From the NCBI GenBank assembly GCA_027924645.1, contig BSBN01000213.1:35032501-35096500 (forward strand): a DNA stretch of 64,000 bases. Reading direction: 5' to 3'. The translations under genes and the position numbers were made by a program. Of the stretch, positions 1 through 13,041 are shown in pieces (the stretch's first letter is position 1; each line of letters begins with the position of its first letter). The stretch comes from Cunninghamia lanceolata. Its lineage: Eukaryota; Streptophyta; Pinopsida; Cupressales; Cupressaceae. Below the pieces are notes generated by a model, which was not told where the DNA came from, searched no databases, and was given only the letters and a program-made list of their open reading frames with translations.

Positions 1-986
1 TGTCAATGTCAAGGGGGGAAAGTGCTCTAATTAATTCCTATTCGAAACTTAATTAAAAGAGTTGATTTGAAAACTAGATTAGACCTCCTAGGATTAATCT
101 ATATACTCCAAAAATAGACTAATGAAAAATGATTTTTTAGAAATAGAGTTTAGAAAGTAGAACAAAACATGAAATAGAACCTAGGTACAAAAAATTGGGA
201 GCCTCAGCCTAGGACACCAATGCCTCACACAAACATCCATGCATAACACGGTCATCTATATGAAGTAGTACGAACGATCAGGTGCATCACAAAATTTTTT
301 ATGCCTTCACAATAATTTCTAATTTAACCTATACAACTTCTAGCTAAACCTACACAGTAGAAACAAAGGAAAACAAGTGTAATATCCTGATGATGATAAA
401 ATCAAAAATGAAATGAGACAATTAGATCTTATAGAAATGACATGAAAACATAACCAAACCTTCATGCGGTTGAACTCTTTCTAGATACCTATTTCTCAGA
501 TAAGAAAAGAAGATTAGGACTACTAAGGAGCTTTCTAGGAATGGTCAAGCCCCTACTTTGGTCTTCTAGCCTCCACAAGTAGTCAAATGATAAAGAGATT
601 TGGGAATGTGTGTGCACCTATCCTAAGTGTGTCTAGGATCTAAGGTACAGTGACAAAAGATGCTAGGAGCACCTCCCTGGTCTATGGGGAGGACATTGGG
701 CTTAGATTATGGATTAGATAATAATGGTGGTGGTCTACACCAATAGATTGCAAAAGCAATAAAAAAGGAGATTTCCTTGGATGATAATAGAGATATTGTT
801 GATGCACTACTTGTGTAGCGGGATCAATAGAATGATAAATAAATAATTCAACAAATTATATTATTTCAATGGAATTTGATAAACAAAACACCAAGAGATT
901 TACTACTGTATTTATGATGATTTGGGCTTTTAGGATGAGAAAGATCTTCAGGGAAAAACTTCTTGCTTGTTTCTTGCTGAAAATAC
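1..986. other. AT-rich non-coding stretch, nothing recognised
   Basis: I see no open frame of useful length, no domain motif and no clear repeat here. It is probably decayed repeat DNA, but no family can be named. Confidence 0.5.
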
Positions 987-1084
987 TGTTATCTCTCAGA
1001 TTTGCACCCTTGCTATTATTGTAAAACTTTAACAATCTGGAGAAACATGGGAATGATCTCGAAGTGTGGGACCTTGCAAATTGA
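987..1084 (+). repeat. Dispersed copy of the foldback sequence at 1607-1742
   Basis: The segment from GCACCCTTGCT at 1004 through CCTTGCAAATTG at 1084 is repeated almost exactly in direct orientation at 1607-1688. The segment 987-1060, which includes TGTTATCTCTCAGATTT, is repeated in inverted orientation at 1686-1762. The same word therefore occurs three times within 780 bp. The short frames that cross it on both strands are not convincing genes. Confidence 0.85.
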
Positions 1085-1606
1085 AATCAGACCTCCGGAG
1101 ACGGCTGGCTTCCTCTTTCTAAGCCTAATGCTTAGAGGAATACATCTAAACCTAGTGCTAATGCTTGCTGGAAAAGGGTTAGAAGGAAACTGAAATGAAA
1201 TAAGTGATACACCAAATTTAAATGTGTTTGGCTGCAACCGAATCGACACAGTAATAATCTCACAGCTGGAAAGACTTACATAGTCTCATATTGATTCTAA
1301 CAGAGGTCAAGACATAATAATGGAGGAATGAAAGGGACCGTTTTGTCTACAATACACAGCCTACACTAATCCAAAGAACAGACATAGTGCTAAAAATAAT
1401 AAAAGAGAGGAAAAAATACCAGTTTATATTGATTATAGAGGCTAAGTAGCCATTACAAAATAGCCTAGAAGAACAACCAACAACAATACATCTATTTTAC
1501 ATGTATATATAGCATTTTACATCTTTCAGTCAGTTACAATCAATTTGCCCATGGGCTCTGTCAGAAAATATCATTGCTAGAAGGGACATCTACCTGCAAG
1601 AATTCA
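1085..1606. other. Spacer between foldback copies
   Basis: AT-rich DNA between the single copy and the hairpin. No coding or RNA signal is recognised. Confidence 0.4.
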
Positions 1607-1742
1607 GCACCCTTGCTGCTGTTGTAAAACTTTAGCAATCTAGAGAAACATGGGAATGATCTCGAAGTGTGGAACCTTGCAAATTGAGATCATTCCCATG
1701 TTTCTCCAGATTGCTAAAGTTTTACAATAGCAGCAAGGGTGC
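1607..1742. repeat. Near-perfect foldback: two 57-nt arms, 22-nt loop
   Basis: Arm one (1607-1663) and arm two (1686-1742) are reverse complements at 55 of 57 positions, separated by the loop 1664-1685. Arm two continues past the hairpin to about 1762 and pairs there with the upstream copy at 987. A transcript would form a long, almost mismatch-free stem, like a young miRNA precursor or an inverted-duplication small-RNA locus. It could equally be an inert foldback repeat. No promoter or target is evident. Confidence 0.85.
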
Positions 1743-1762
1743 AAATCTAAGAGATAACAAAT

Positions 1763-4700
1763 ACCTTCAATGACTTGCAAAAGAAATATTGGAGGAATCC
1801 TTGGGAGAAGCATAAGATTTTGTGGTGAAATTTGTTCTTTTGATAAAACCTATAAACTTGCACAAGAACAATGAGAAATGGATAGTCACACCAAGGAAAA
1901 TTGCAGAACTAGAGATGGAGAGAGAGAGAGAGATCTAGAAGAAGACTGGAAGATGGAATATGTTATCTAATATGAGAAATATACCTTTTATTACTCTTAT
2001 CTTCTAGATTTGGTCAAGGTAGGCTAAAGATAACAAAGCGTGCATGTGGGGATGTTACAAATGTCGGGAGAGATTATGAGGCAATGACATGCAAGAATAA
2101 CACATATTTTGAGGCAGTGTATAGAACTAAATGCCAGTGTATTGTGCAAACGTTTGCATGTTGCACTAGTGTCTAGGATGAATTAGTTCAAATTTAGCAT
2201 GTGTGTCAAGGAGAGTGACAAGAATAATACCCTAGTACATATTTTTGGCAAAACTTCGGTGCAAGGGAAATAGACCAAGGTTGAGTTCAAGTGTTCCTAG
2301 AACACGCTATGGGCATGGACACTAAAGTGAGTTCAAGACATAATGTGAAATTGTAGGGTATACAATTTTTGACATTATAGTCAACAACTTATTGAATGAG
2401 GATGCGCAAATTTGGGTTAATTTTATCTAACTAAAGGAAGAGTTAAGAGATGGGGGTTTCTTGTTTGTGGATTCATTTTTCATTTTAAGATAGAATTTTG
2501 AGAGCTTATGGAAAGGAATGTGAAGGAGAACAAGAGGGTTTGATATTTTGAAGGATTAAAATCTTGGAATACTATTTGGATTGCTACAAAATCTTAGCAA
2601 GAGAGTGAGGATCATTCTACAACTTCTTGAGGTCCTGAGCATTAGATAGAGGTTGGATATATTTTATTTATTTTATTCATGTTTGAATCTCCTTCTTGTA
2701 TGTAAATGTTTATATAGTTTGCATAGAAAAGGTAAAATGGTTTCATGACATCTATGCTTCATTTTGCTGAAAGGAAGGTTGTGGCTATTAGGAAAGGTGT
2801 CTCAACCTTGAATCTTAATGTTGAGAACACATAAATTTAATTTCTAGGCTATAGAGGTCACATTTTGGCCCCAAAATTTATCAAAATGAGGTTTAACTAG
2901 ATAAAGTAAGTTACAATAACATGAACCTCTCCAATATCTTCAATTTCAAAAAATTGAGCTCAACTAGCTTCCTAGAACAAATTTTATGGCCTTTGGAAGT
3001 TAGGCTCCCCACATTAGAAATTTAAGAGCATTTATGATGCATATGACAGCTATAAGAGGGAGTTACACATGTTTAACAAGAAGATTCACCAACCTTTGAC
3101 ATGTCATTATGACTATCATAAAACATTCTTAGAAGATTTGAATAAGATAAATGCAAGTTCCTGTAAGTAACCAAATTTTGTGGGCATACATTATAGTCTA
3201 ATGATGATCTAGTAGTTTATCTTATGACCCACATGAAATGAATAAACTCTCTCCTAGCCTTTCTAACTCTAATGGAAGTTTCCACTTAGCACTTAGGACC
3301 CCCTCCTACATTTGTCTTGGCCTCTCCAACCTTTCTCCTTGCATATGTACCCTCATCCTTGCCAAAAATTACTTTTTCACCCTTTAACTGGTGAGGTTGC
3401 TCAAGCATTCTCAATGTCAGCTGATCTCAAGCGTCACCTAGATGAATTGCCTCAGAAAAATAGTTGACCTACCCTATTAAAATAGGCAACCCCATAGTAA
3501 AAAGTGTGACCTTAGTGTTCCAAATTAACACATGAGAAATCTCAATTCTAGCCATTTATCTACCAGTTTTTATTTTGATTGTGAGCTTAGTTGAGTCTTG
3601 ACTCCACCTAATCCTTTTTGCTCTTGATTTATCCCCCCAAATCATGATTTTTATTTCTATTCCCTTCCCCCAATCATGTTTTTGGATGAGATTCTCAACA
3701 TATTTAAGCAGCTTCATTTGCACTCCTAAATGGTCTTTGGTATTTGATTCTTAATTCAAAAGCCCTCTATGTGAGATTGATTAGATTTACCCTCTTCTCA
3801 TAGTTGTTTGAGTATGATAGAGAGTTGGTTCTAAGGCATCCAAGCCAATTTCTCATCTCATAAAGCATCCACACTCCCTGCAAGCCTCAATGGCTCTTAC
3901 TTCTTAAAGATCCAAAGATTGCACTATTATAGAATTCCACCACATATTCCTTAAGCTTAGTTCCTTTTCCTTTATCCCCTTTCCATCAAGAAAAATGCCC
4001 AAAGTTGGAGAGAAGAGGAGAATACAAAAATTGAGCCCTTGAGGATTGATATGCCACAACTTTACCAAACATCTAGATCTACTAAACTTCTAACCTTGTA
4101 AGGTGCCAATTTTATTTCATTTTGAATTCATATATTAGTTTGGTTTTAAAAAGTGTTATAATAGATTTGCAAATAGATCAATTAGCTTCAATCTTTCCCA
4201 AATTGGTCACATTATGTCACCACATTGTATATTAGAAATAGCTAGAATTTATTTGTTATTGTAATTAGATGACTTAGAATAGATTAAATTTAGTTTGAAT
4301 TCAACAATCATTTTAGAAAGCCCTTAATAATAACACAAGGAATTCAACACATCAAAACCAAATGAAACCAAAAAAGAAATTAAAGCATTAGCTTAAATTG
4401 CATTTATGATCATTTAAAATAATTTTGCAATAGCTAATTAAATACACTTTAATTTAGGGAAAAATACAAAAAGATAGAATAGGTGTTTATTTCCTACATG
4501 TAGATTAAGCCATATAGTTAATTCATCTTCACTCTAGAAAACATCAAGATCAAAACCCTCGATAACAAAATAAGGCACTCGATAAATTGAACAAGCATAA
4601 ATGCAAACACAACATTCAACAAGCACTACAAACAAGGTAGAATCTTCCTTCTCTCCAACTAAGCTCATGTGTCTTGGGCTTATATAGGATTGGGTAAAGT

Positions 4701-7700
4701 CTATCTTAAATGATTTCAGACTCACTCAACCAAACCAAGAAGTATTCAACATAGAACAAGTTCAAGAGCAAGTTTCTATCTTGCAATAAATCTAGGACAA
4801 AAACAACAAGAGAAATGCAAGAGAACTAGCCCTCTTACAATAACTTATTGTGATAGAAAATTACCACCTCAACACATTTCTTGCCAATGCTTAACATGAG
4901 ATAGACCTAATTCGAGCCAACAACACACCTGGCCATAGAAGAATTGTCATAACAACACATGTTCAAAGGTTTGCCAAGCAATGTCCACACATCTCAACTC
5001 CAACTCCATGCCTCAACACAATTATCTACCATCAAGCACTCCTTCCTCATGAGGTGAGTGATCAAGTTGGTGGACACCCACCTTGCATGCTAATATTGTT
5101 GACACTCACATGACTCTCCTTCCTCACAAAGAGGATAGTCCTTCAGCTACTCTCCCACTTCATTGGATTTTTCCACATGAGTAAGAGTGTTTCGACCTTA
5201 GCTAACCACATGAGTGAAAATACATGTACTTACCCAAATCCAACTCATATACATTCATGGTGAGTAGATTTGGACTAACATAGTGCCTAGGTTGGGAGGA
5301 CAACTATGACATGTTATTACATATTCTTATAACAAGTGTAAGGAATATGCTATATTTAGCATGAGAACTCTTCTTGGGATTTGGGTGTTGGAATTTGACT
5401 AGTATATTTGGGTGCCACTTTTGGATGGTATTAGCTCATGGTTTTGTGATTCTCCTTTGGTGTTTTCATGTATTGGTTTCTCTATTTATTAGGTCTTGGG
5501 ATGGGGTTTGCATAGTGTATTTTGTAGGTATTGTTAAAAGTTGTCAATATTACTCTAAATCTAAGAGTTGGTGCTGTCTCCTATGAATGCTCCTTGCTTG
5601 AATTAAATTTTAATCAATATTATTATTGATTAATACATTGGTTTGGAGTTTAGAGGCTAGGTTTTTCCTGAAATGGTTTTCTAAGGTACATCAATGTGTT
5701 ATGGTGAATGATTTTATTTGTTGTTTCTTTCCTACAAATTATTTTAGATCATATTTTTTTGTTCATCTCTCCTCTTAGATTAGTGTAGGAAGCATTTCCA
5801 CACCTTATCTTCCTTTTAGTAGTATCCATTAATGGTGCCTTAATATTTTGACTTATTTTTTCCCGTTCAAAAGTATTATGTTAAAAGAATAATGAGTCTT
5901 CTTTTTATGTTTCAAATGGTATTATTTTTAGTGCAAAAGCTTGCTAAAAGGAATATTGCTTCTACTCTTTTTATATTCTCTTTGTTGAAAGAAAGACATG
6001 CTTGAGCCATGTTTTATGTGAATATATTTTCTTACTATGGTGTTGTCATAAAATGAAATAGTTGTTCCTAAGTGTTGAAACCCCATGTATTTTTTCCTCT
6101 TTGTATTTATTGTTTCCAAGGATAGATATGTATCCTTGAAGGTTGTAAATATTGTTTAACCTTGTTAAGGCTCTTTTTATGAGATGTAGATTGTCTTTGA
6201 TTTGATCTTCATGTGAAAAATTCAAGGATAACTTTGCATGTAGGCAAAGTTATAGCTAATCCAATATAAATAGGTTTACTGCCAATGGAAAGCTTGAGTT
6301 GTAGAAGTGTTTGTTCTATAATGCCATGGCTGAAGCAAGTAAATACATGACAAAAGAATGAATAATATTGTCATGTATTAATTGATGTGTGAATGTACAA
6401 ATAGTAAATCAAGACCTCATGGTAGAAATCATTGTCCTATGATTACATAGTGAGTTAATGCCTACACTTGACTTGCCAAACACCATGGAGAAGTAAAACT
6501 CATAGTAATGGTAGTTTTGTAAGGCTGCAAGCACAGGTCTATAATATACCATATTTTGGGATGTGAGTTGGAAAGCCTCTACCTAAATAAGGGTATAGAG
6601 GTTGTATTTATACAATGGACATCAGCTAGACCTACAAATAGAAGGCTGCTAGATGTCATGTGTGTATAGTATGCTCTACATGTGGATGAGCAGGTGATAG
6701 ATGTCAGACCTATTTGGTGCCAGCTGGATCATTGTATGATGTGGTTGTGTGTGCTACCATGTGTTTGAGGCATCTAGTGTTGGACTAAGTGTGTTGAATT
6801 AGATGCATGTGTAGACCATGAATATTGTGAAAATGTTGTTATCAAACTCCAAGAAATAACATGGTGATTAAAGAATGTGCACTAGTATGGAATGACTAAA
6901 TAGTGCATGCAAAGTTTCCTGGAGTTGTCTTCTCATGAATCTTCTTGGAAATAATGCTTGTGTAGATATGTGTGAAGCTATTCTACTAGATTCTAGGAAA
7001 TTGTGCACAAAATATATTAGTGTCATAAAATATTTACATAAGGGAATAATGCAACATGAGAAGAGTAAATTAGAACCAATGTTTAAAAGTGCTAGTTGCA
7101 TGAAAATATGTACGGATTAGTCTAAACATGTAGGATTACCATAAGTGTGGGAGACATAGAGTGCATGATTCATTTTTATTGATGGATACACACTTGTGAA
7201 TAGGAGGAATAATGTGTTATAATGAGATGTTTTTGTTGCCTTTATATGTTCTTAATTCCATCTGATAGGGCCTTTATTTGTTATCCTCATGGAGGATGTG
7301 GTTTTGAGCATGGAGTTGCCAAGAAGGAACTCAAAAAGGCATACTATGTGTGTTAGAGTCACCTTAGTGCTAGACACTCTTTTCTTTAACCGACAATGAC
7401 TATTCCTTGTTATGGTTCAATGTTGTTCCATATTTTGATTTGTGAGAAACCAAAATGTGTTTGGTGTGTTCTTTATTGTGGCCCCAAATCAATGCTTGAA
7501 TGTTTATGTTTGTGGATCCATATTTTACTCTCCTAAGCAAGGTGGCGCAATGCTTGAGAGCATTACATTGGTCAAGAGGTATCCTTAAACTCCCATTTTA
7601 TTAGAGATTTGGCTTGCCATTGAATTCAAAGATCTCTCCCTACTTCATGTTGAAGGAAAATTGTATATCATGTTGTAATGGATACTTTCACATTTATGTA

Positions 7701-9731
7701 CAAAACCTTGTAAAAAGGAAATTATATTTATGTGCATTCAAATGTGGTCAAAACATTTTCAACCATGTATTCTATGGATTCATATTGGAAATTGTAAATT
7801 TACTCATTTTATTCAATTTTGGAGAAAATGAATACTAAAGTTGTCGAATCTATTTGAATGGATATGATTATTTTATAAAAAATCATAACTCTTGTAGTTA
7901 ATGATTTTGTTCTTAATGATGTGGTTGGGTGAATTATAGAATGAGCCTATGGGTAGGTTATAAGTATTTTTAAATCAAAAGATATTAAACAAATAGTGTT
8001 TTAGGTCTTTATTTCTATGGAAAATGCAATATAATTGCTAAAACTTTAATACAAATTTTCCGTCTATTTTTATGATGCTAGAAATGTGTATGGTTGAATT
8101 CAATGATATGTTACTTCATTAGGTAAAATTATCTATTATCATTTTGGTTCAAATTTTGTTAAAATTGTCAAATTAGTATGCTTGATGCCTATGTTAGAAA
8201 CTATTCACTTGTTTACTAGTAAAATGGTCATTGGAGCAAACTCGGGGCTGCCATGGTGGTTGCAATCTATTTTGTGGAGTCCTAAGATTAGTGAGGTAGA
8301 TGAAGGATCACTAGGGTGATTGAAGGTTTACCACATGGTGAATGATGGATCACTACAAGGTGAATACTCTATTTAAGGAGTGAACACTTCTCTATAGGGG
8401 TGAATGCTAATAGAGAGTTAGAATATTATAATTTCATTAATGCTTAAAAAAAGAAGTTGCTCTTGTAGCTTAATGGTTTTCTAATGGTATAATATGTCTT
8501 AGATGTAGAGTTATGTAGGTTTTTGTGTGTTTTAAGGTTTTATTCATATTAGTCTATTTCACTTCCTTGTAAGTAGGAATGATGTATTGGGTAATGAGAT
8601 GAATGTATCTCACACCTTTATAAGTTAATTTAACATCTTTTATAGTTGAGAATGAATATATAGATGTGGGAATTAATATTTGAGTCTATTATCTATCTTT
8701 AATTGGATGGTTGCTTATGTGAATAAGAGAACCTTAAATGTGTACCTCCATGTATGTATCCACATTTATGTTTACTCTTATGTGTAGGAAATAATCTTGC
8801 TTATACATGTTAGTGAAAGGTGGTAAAAAGGAATGTGGTTTCTCCTCTTTCTTAATGTTACCTTGCTTGTGAATGAAAGGAAAAGATACTAATTAGAATG
8901 TGTAATAATCATATCCCTATCTCTTAGTCGACGGTAGTTCTTGAGAATTTAAGATGAAGTGTACTTTCATTTAGTAAATTGTGTGTATCTCTCTCTTGCA
9001 TTCTTGTGTGAAAGGATTAATGAATTAGCTTTGAGAGTATCATATGATAGTCTAATGAATTGATGAATGAAGTTAATAGTGAAAAGATTTAATCGACAAA
9101 ACATGATTTATGATAGAAATAGAAAATGATTTCAATCTTTCCCTTTATTGGTTCTACTTTATCCATTCATTTTTATTTAGATAAAATTAAAAGGAATGAA
9201 TCATATTGTGCTTTCTTCCTTGAGTTTAGTCTTTTGCTAGTGTGTGTGGTAGTGACACATCATGGTGTGTGCCACCCTTTATAGATTGAGATGATGTCAT
9301 CTCTCTACTTGTGTGTTACCTACACTTCTCTTCTACATGTGTATAGTGTTTGTGAGTAGTAATTGTCGTGTATCATGACAATACTAATATGTGCATGTGC
9401 ATTGCAACACTATTGTGTTAATGCAAAAAATATTGACCTTGTTTTTGGATGTTTTGTCTTTAGTAAATTTTGGATATTACACATTTGTTGCCTGCCTTGA
9501 AATTATCATTTTTGCCCCACAATTCATTTTCGAGTGGCTTTGGATTAACTTGGTTCAATTTGGTGGTGCATGAAAATGAACTTGAAATTAAAAAAATTAA
9601 ATTCAAATCCGAAGTTCCATGCCCCCTTCTACTAGTTGTTATGAGTTGACTTAACACACATTTGTGTGACATGTTATGTTCTTGAGAGCTTCAGGATTTA
9701 ACTGTGTGTAAGTTTTCTTATCTCAACGTTT
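1763..9731. other. Long AT-rich stretch without a supportable gene
   Basis: Frames here are under 80 codons, start and stop at random, and show no recognisable domain. A short purine run (GA repeats) lies near 1918-1935. Words such as GATCACT and GGTGAAT recur at 8280-8410. The most likely content is old, unrecognisable transposon DNA. Confidence 0.5.
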
Positions 9732-9752
9732 TGGATCACACTCTGTGATCCA
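9732..9752. other. Perfect short hairpin, 9-bp arms, 3-nt loop
   Basis: TGGATCACA, then CTC, then TGTGATCCA form a perfect stem-loop. Similar palindromes occur in transcribed leaders of plant retroelements, but nothing else here shows an LTR, so no function is assigned. Confidence 0.5.
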
Positions 9753-12330
9753 TCAACAAGAGAGCTAGAAAAGATAATGAAAAAAGTGGTATTTAAAGAC
9801 ATTCAATGTGCAGTTAATTCATATGAAATAAGAAGGAGAAAATCATTAGAACACATTTTGATTTCTAAAGGGCCACAAAGAATCAGATCCACATCATCAT
9901 ATAGGCCATCTAATTATTTGTGTATGATATCTTCGATATCACTCATCTCCATTAATCTAGCCCATCAAAGGGGTTTGACCTAGGAGAAATCATTCACCTA
10001 TTGAGTAGGCAAACTTCGAAATGGTGTCCTTAGACACCACCTTGGCAAGACCAGCTATCGAGAGGACAAAGCCGAATAGGATTTTATGTACATATTCCAA
10101 TAGATTGATCTTGCATGTACCTTATCAGTTGTGTGCATCAAATCAAATTTGTGATACTCAAAATTGAGCATGTGACACTTAAGATTAAACTACAATTACT
10201 ATACAAACTAGAACCCACATTTAGCATATCGAGGACATTAATTACTAGATATGTGACAAATAGATTTAACATCAATAACATTTCCTCATCATCAAAATTA
10301 AAGCTAAATACCCCTAACCTTCATTATCGCTATTTTTACATTTATTACAATCTTCAATTCCAACTAAATAAATAATCATAACCAGATATGAATATTTGTC
10401 ACTTGGGGGTGGATTTTCAAAACTTGATCATGTTGGGAGATGCCATTTGTAGGAGTTATTGGGGTCTTATAGGCGAGACTAAAATCATTCCAGAAACGGA
10501 ATAATTAATACGAAGAAACTTCCCCTTGGCTTGTGTGGAGCACCATTCTTGGCCCCTAGTACCTCCCAAAAAATCAACGCTAGAGTCAAACATATACTCG
10601 AAAAAAGATCTTACCAACAAAAAAAACAAATAAAATCTATTTTGTGATGTGTGCCTTCATGTAATATTATTTCTCCCTTGTATTTTCCTAGTGACGGGGA
10701 GTAAAAACAGTCTGTCCCCCACGATAGATTTGTTTTTGCACGATTTTGGCAAAAACCAGTGCTTTCTAGCAATTATGAAATATTGACTAAGATATTGACA
10801 GCTGAGAAGAGGGAAAACCGGCCGTCAGCCCGAGGAGATGCTTGTGTCGGCAAGCCCTAATGTTCCTCTCCTAAACCCTCCTTTGTCCCCAACGTCCCTC
10901 TCACACAACCCAGGGTACAAATTGGGCCTACCACGCCTTGCATTTCACCACACCTTCAATGTGAACTCTTTTCTTCAACTGCTCCAAATTAGTCTTCCTT
11001 TGCCCCCAACTGCTCCAAGTTAACAAGTTATACAACTTGATTAGTTTGATTTAAAGTTGTGATATATTAAAAGGAGAGTATTTAGTTGATGGCAATAGGT
11101 AGTTGTCCATTGTTTTTATCATAACTTTTGAATTGTAACTCACAATTGCTTAATTTCAGATGAGCTTAATTTTAGATGTATTAGAAGTGGAACTGCAAAA
11201 TTTGTTTGTTCTCAAATTTTGACTAGGGTTGAATCTACAAGTGCAAAAATGAACCTTTTTTGCATGGATTTGAACTTTTTCCCAAGACACAAAGGATATT
11301 TATAAACTTCTAATACCTACAAAAAAGTATTGCTTGGATGTCCAAACCTGCAATAGATAATCGAGTGGTGTTAATAGAAACTATTTAGGAACTTGCTAGA
11401 CAAGGAAAACTCTCCTTTAGTTATTGAGTCAATAGTACAAAATAATGATTTAAGACATGTAATCATGCAATTTGGCTAGACACTTGTATTTATTGATCTA
11501 CTTATGATGTTATGCTCTTATGATGATGTAATGTATAACAAAGCTATCTAATGATTTCTTGATGTGCAATAATCCAAATCCTTGGGATGTGTGAAGATGG
11601 AATTAGGTTAGGATTAAGTTGTTTTGTCAACTTCCACATACAAATAAAACAATTTGCACAATAGTCGTTGCACTAGGGACAGACCTATCAAATAAGCCCA
11701 AAATGCAAGGGAAAGGCATAGGGATGCATTTTCACCATTATATTTTGCCCCCACTTTGACAAGTGCATGTGAACTACTATGACGATGCATATAAAAGTAA
11801 AAATAATAAACCACCATGAAAGTAAATATTCACTCACTCATAAGAAGGATACATATATGGATGTTGATTCTATGTAGTCTTCTTGCAATGAGTGCTCCAT
11901 CTCAAAACACGCAAGCGCATAAGAAAAGGTTCTAATTAATAACATTTGTCAAGCATGTAAAACTAAGCATAAACACAACTATTAGAACTATCTAAGAACA
12001 AAAAAATGAAAGTAAAAAGAAAAGGGTAAAGTGACCCAACCTAGAAACGGAAATAAAGACTACGTTTGGAAATAGAAATATAATGTCTATTCCTGGTTCA
12101 TAAATAATAATAGGAACCTACCTAGTGCAAGAATATAACTTTGTCTTGAACGAAAAAAGGGCACTATCTAGAAATAAAATCATCATAACCACGAGCCAAC
12201 CACTACAATCATAGTCATAAAAGAGATAATGATATTATATGCCCATGGGCTCCAATTGGTTACATACAAGGGCTACAAGGAATTGGAGAGGAAAAGAATG
12301 ATATGATCGTGTAAAATTGAATAATCATGA
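9753..12330. other. Non-coding stretch, nothing recognised
   Basis: There are no convincing coding, RNA or repeat features. The 10800-11030 part is somewhat richer in GC and CCCTAA-like words, but its 61-codon frame lacks any family signature. Confidence 0.4.
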
Positions 12331-12722
12331 AATAGGTGTCATCAATAAAATTGTGTGATGAACAAACAACATATCAAAATAAAATCATGTAAGCACAAAT
12401 AGCATGAGGTGATCAAATAATCACTTATAGAAAAGAGGGAAGAATATGCTCTTAGTGTTGCCCTGAATGGTAAGGACACACAAGTAAGAAACCTATATAG
12501 ATAGATCTTAGAAGCATAAGAAACATGGCATATAAGATGTGAGTGTGTTTGCATGTGTGAAATAGGAAGCAAGATGCCTCTCAAATGTTGTCCCATTGAG
12601 GGAAAATAACAAGTGATAATAGATAATGTCATGGAAGCATAGGTAAATGTAAGATAGATCTTGAAAATCATGTGTATGAGAAGGGAACAAGTGCTTGTAA
12701 TGTTTTCCCCAATGAGGGAAAA
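12331..12722. repeat. Degenerate local repeats at the left flank of the large transposon
   Basis: Similar blocks recur: GATAGATCTTRRAA near 12501 and 12652, and a block ending in an ATTGAGGGAAAAT-like word near 12595-12608 and 12712-12724. This is the DNA into which the transposon inserted. The right flank after 30216 is of similar AT-rich composition. Confidence 0.45.
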
Positions 12723-12726
12723 TTAG

Positions 12727-12758
12727 GGGTAAGTGCAAAAAGATGGGGGGCCAAAAAG
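12727..12758 (+). repeat. Left terminal inverted repeat of the large transposon
   Basis: It begins GGGTAAGTGC and contains the run GATGGGGGGCCAAAAAG. It pairs with 30181-30212 with one mismatch (A versus G at position 13). The preceding TTAG at 12723-12726 is the putative target duplication. Confidence 0.88.
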
Positions 12759-12787
12759 TGGCCACATAGTTTTGAAAAAAAAAATAC

Positions 12788-12896
12788 ATAACGCAAGCAC
12801 GTTATAACGCGCTCGTGTTATGGTCTGGTAATGACGAGCCTAAGGCTCATCAAAACCAAACCATAACGCGCTCGCGTTATAACGCGGGCGCATTAT
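12788..12896. repeat. Left subterminal CpG-rich palindromic repeats
   Basis: Two 34-bp units (12788-12821 and 12863-12896) have the form ATAACGCnnGC, GTTAT, AACGCGC. Each is a near-palindrome around a central TTATAA. Between them lies GACGAGCC-TAA-GGCTCATC (about 12833-12851), another near-palindrome. The same units recur at 29220-29342 by the opposite end. In DNA transposons, subterminal repeats of this kind are often transposase-binding sites; that role is inferred here. Confidence 0.8.
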
Positions 12897-12903
12897 TACT
12901 TCC

Positions 12904-12910
12904 TATAAAT
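12904..12910 (+). promoter_or_regulatory. Candidate TATA box for the left transposon gene
   Basis: TATAAAT lies about 130 bp upstream of the ATG at 13042, just inside the subterminal repeats, and is followed by a pyrimidine-rich leader. Spacing fits a start site near 12935. The palindromes immediately upstream could also serve as control sites. Confidence 0.55.
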
Positions 12911-13041
12911 TAAAAAAAAGCACTTCACTTCATTCCATTTCTTTTTCCTCCTATATACTCGCGGCCTGCAAACCCTAGGAAGCGTGCTCGCATTTTGGAG
13001 ATCTCAATTCGACACAAAAATCTTTACAATTCGTCGCCAAA

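Noticed and set aside
1002..1249. Overlapping 63- and 77-codon frames on both strands
   Set aside because: They cross the foldback copy and have no domain.
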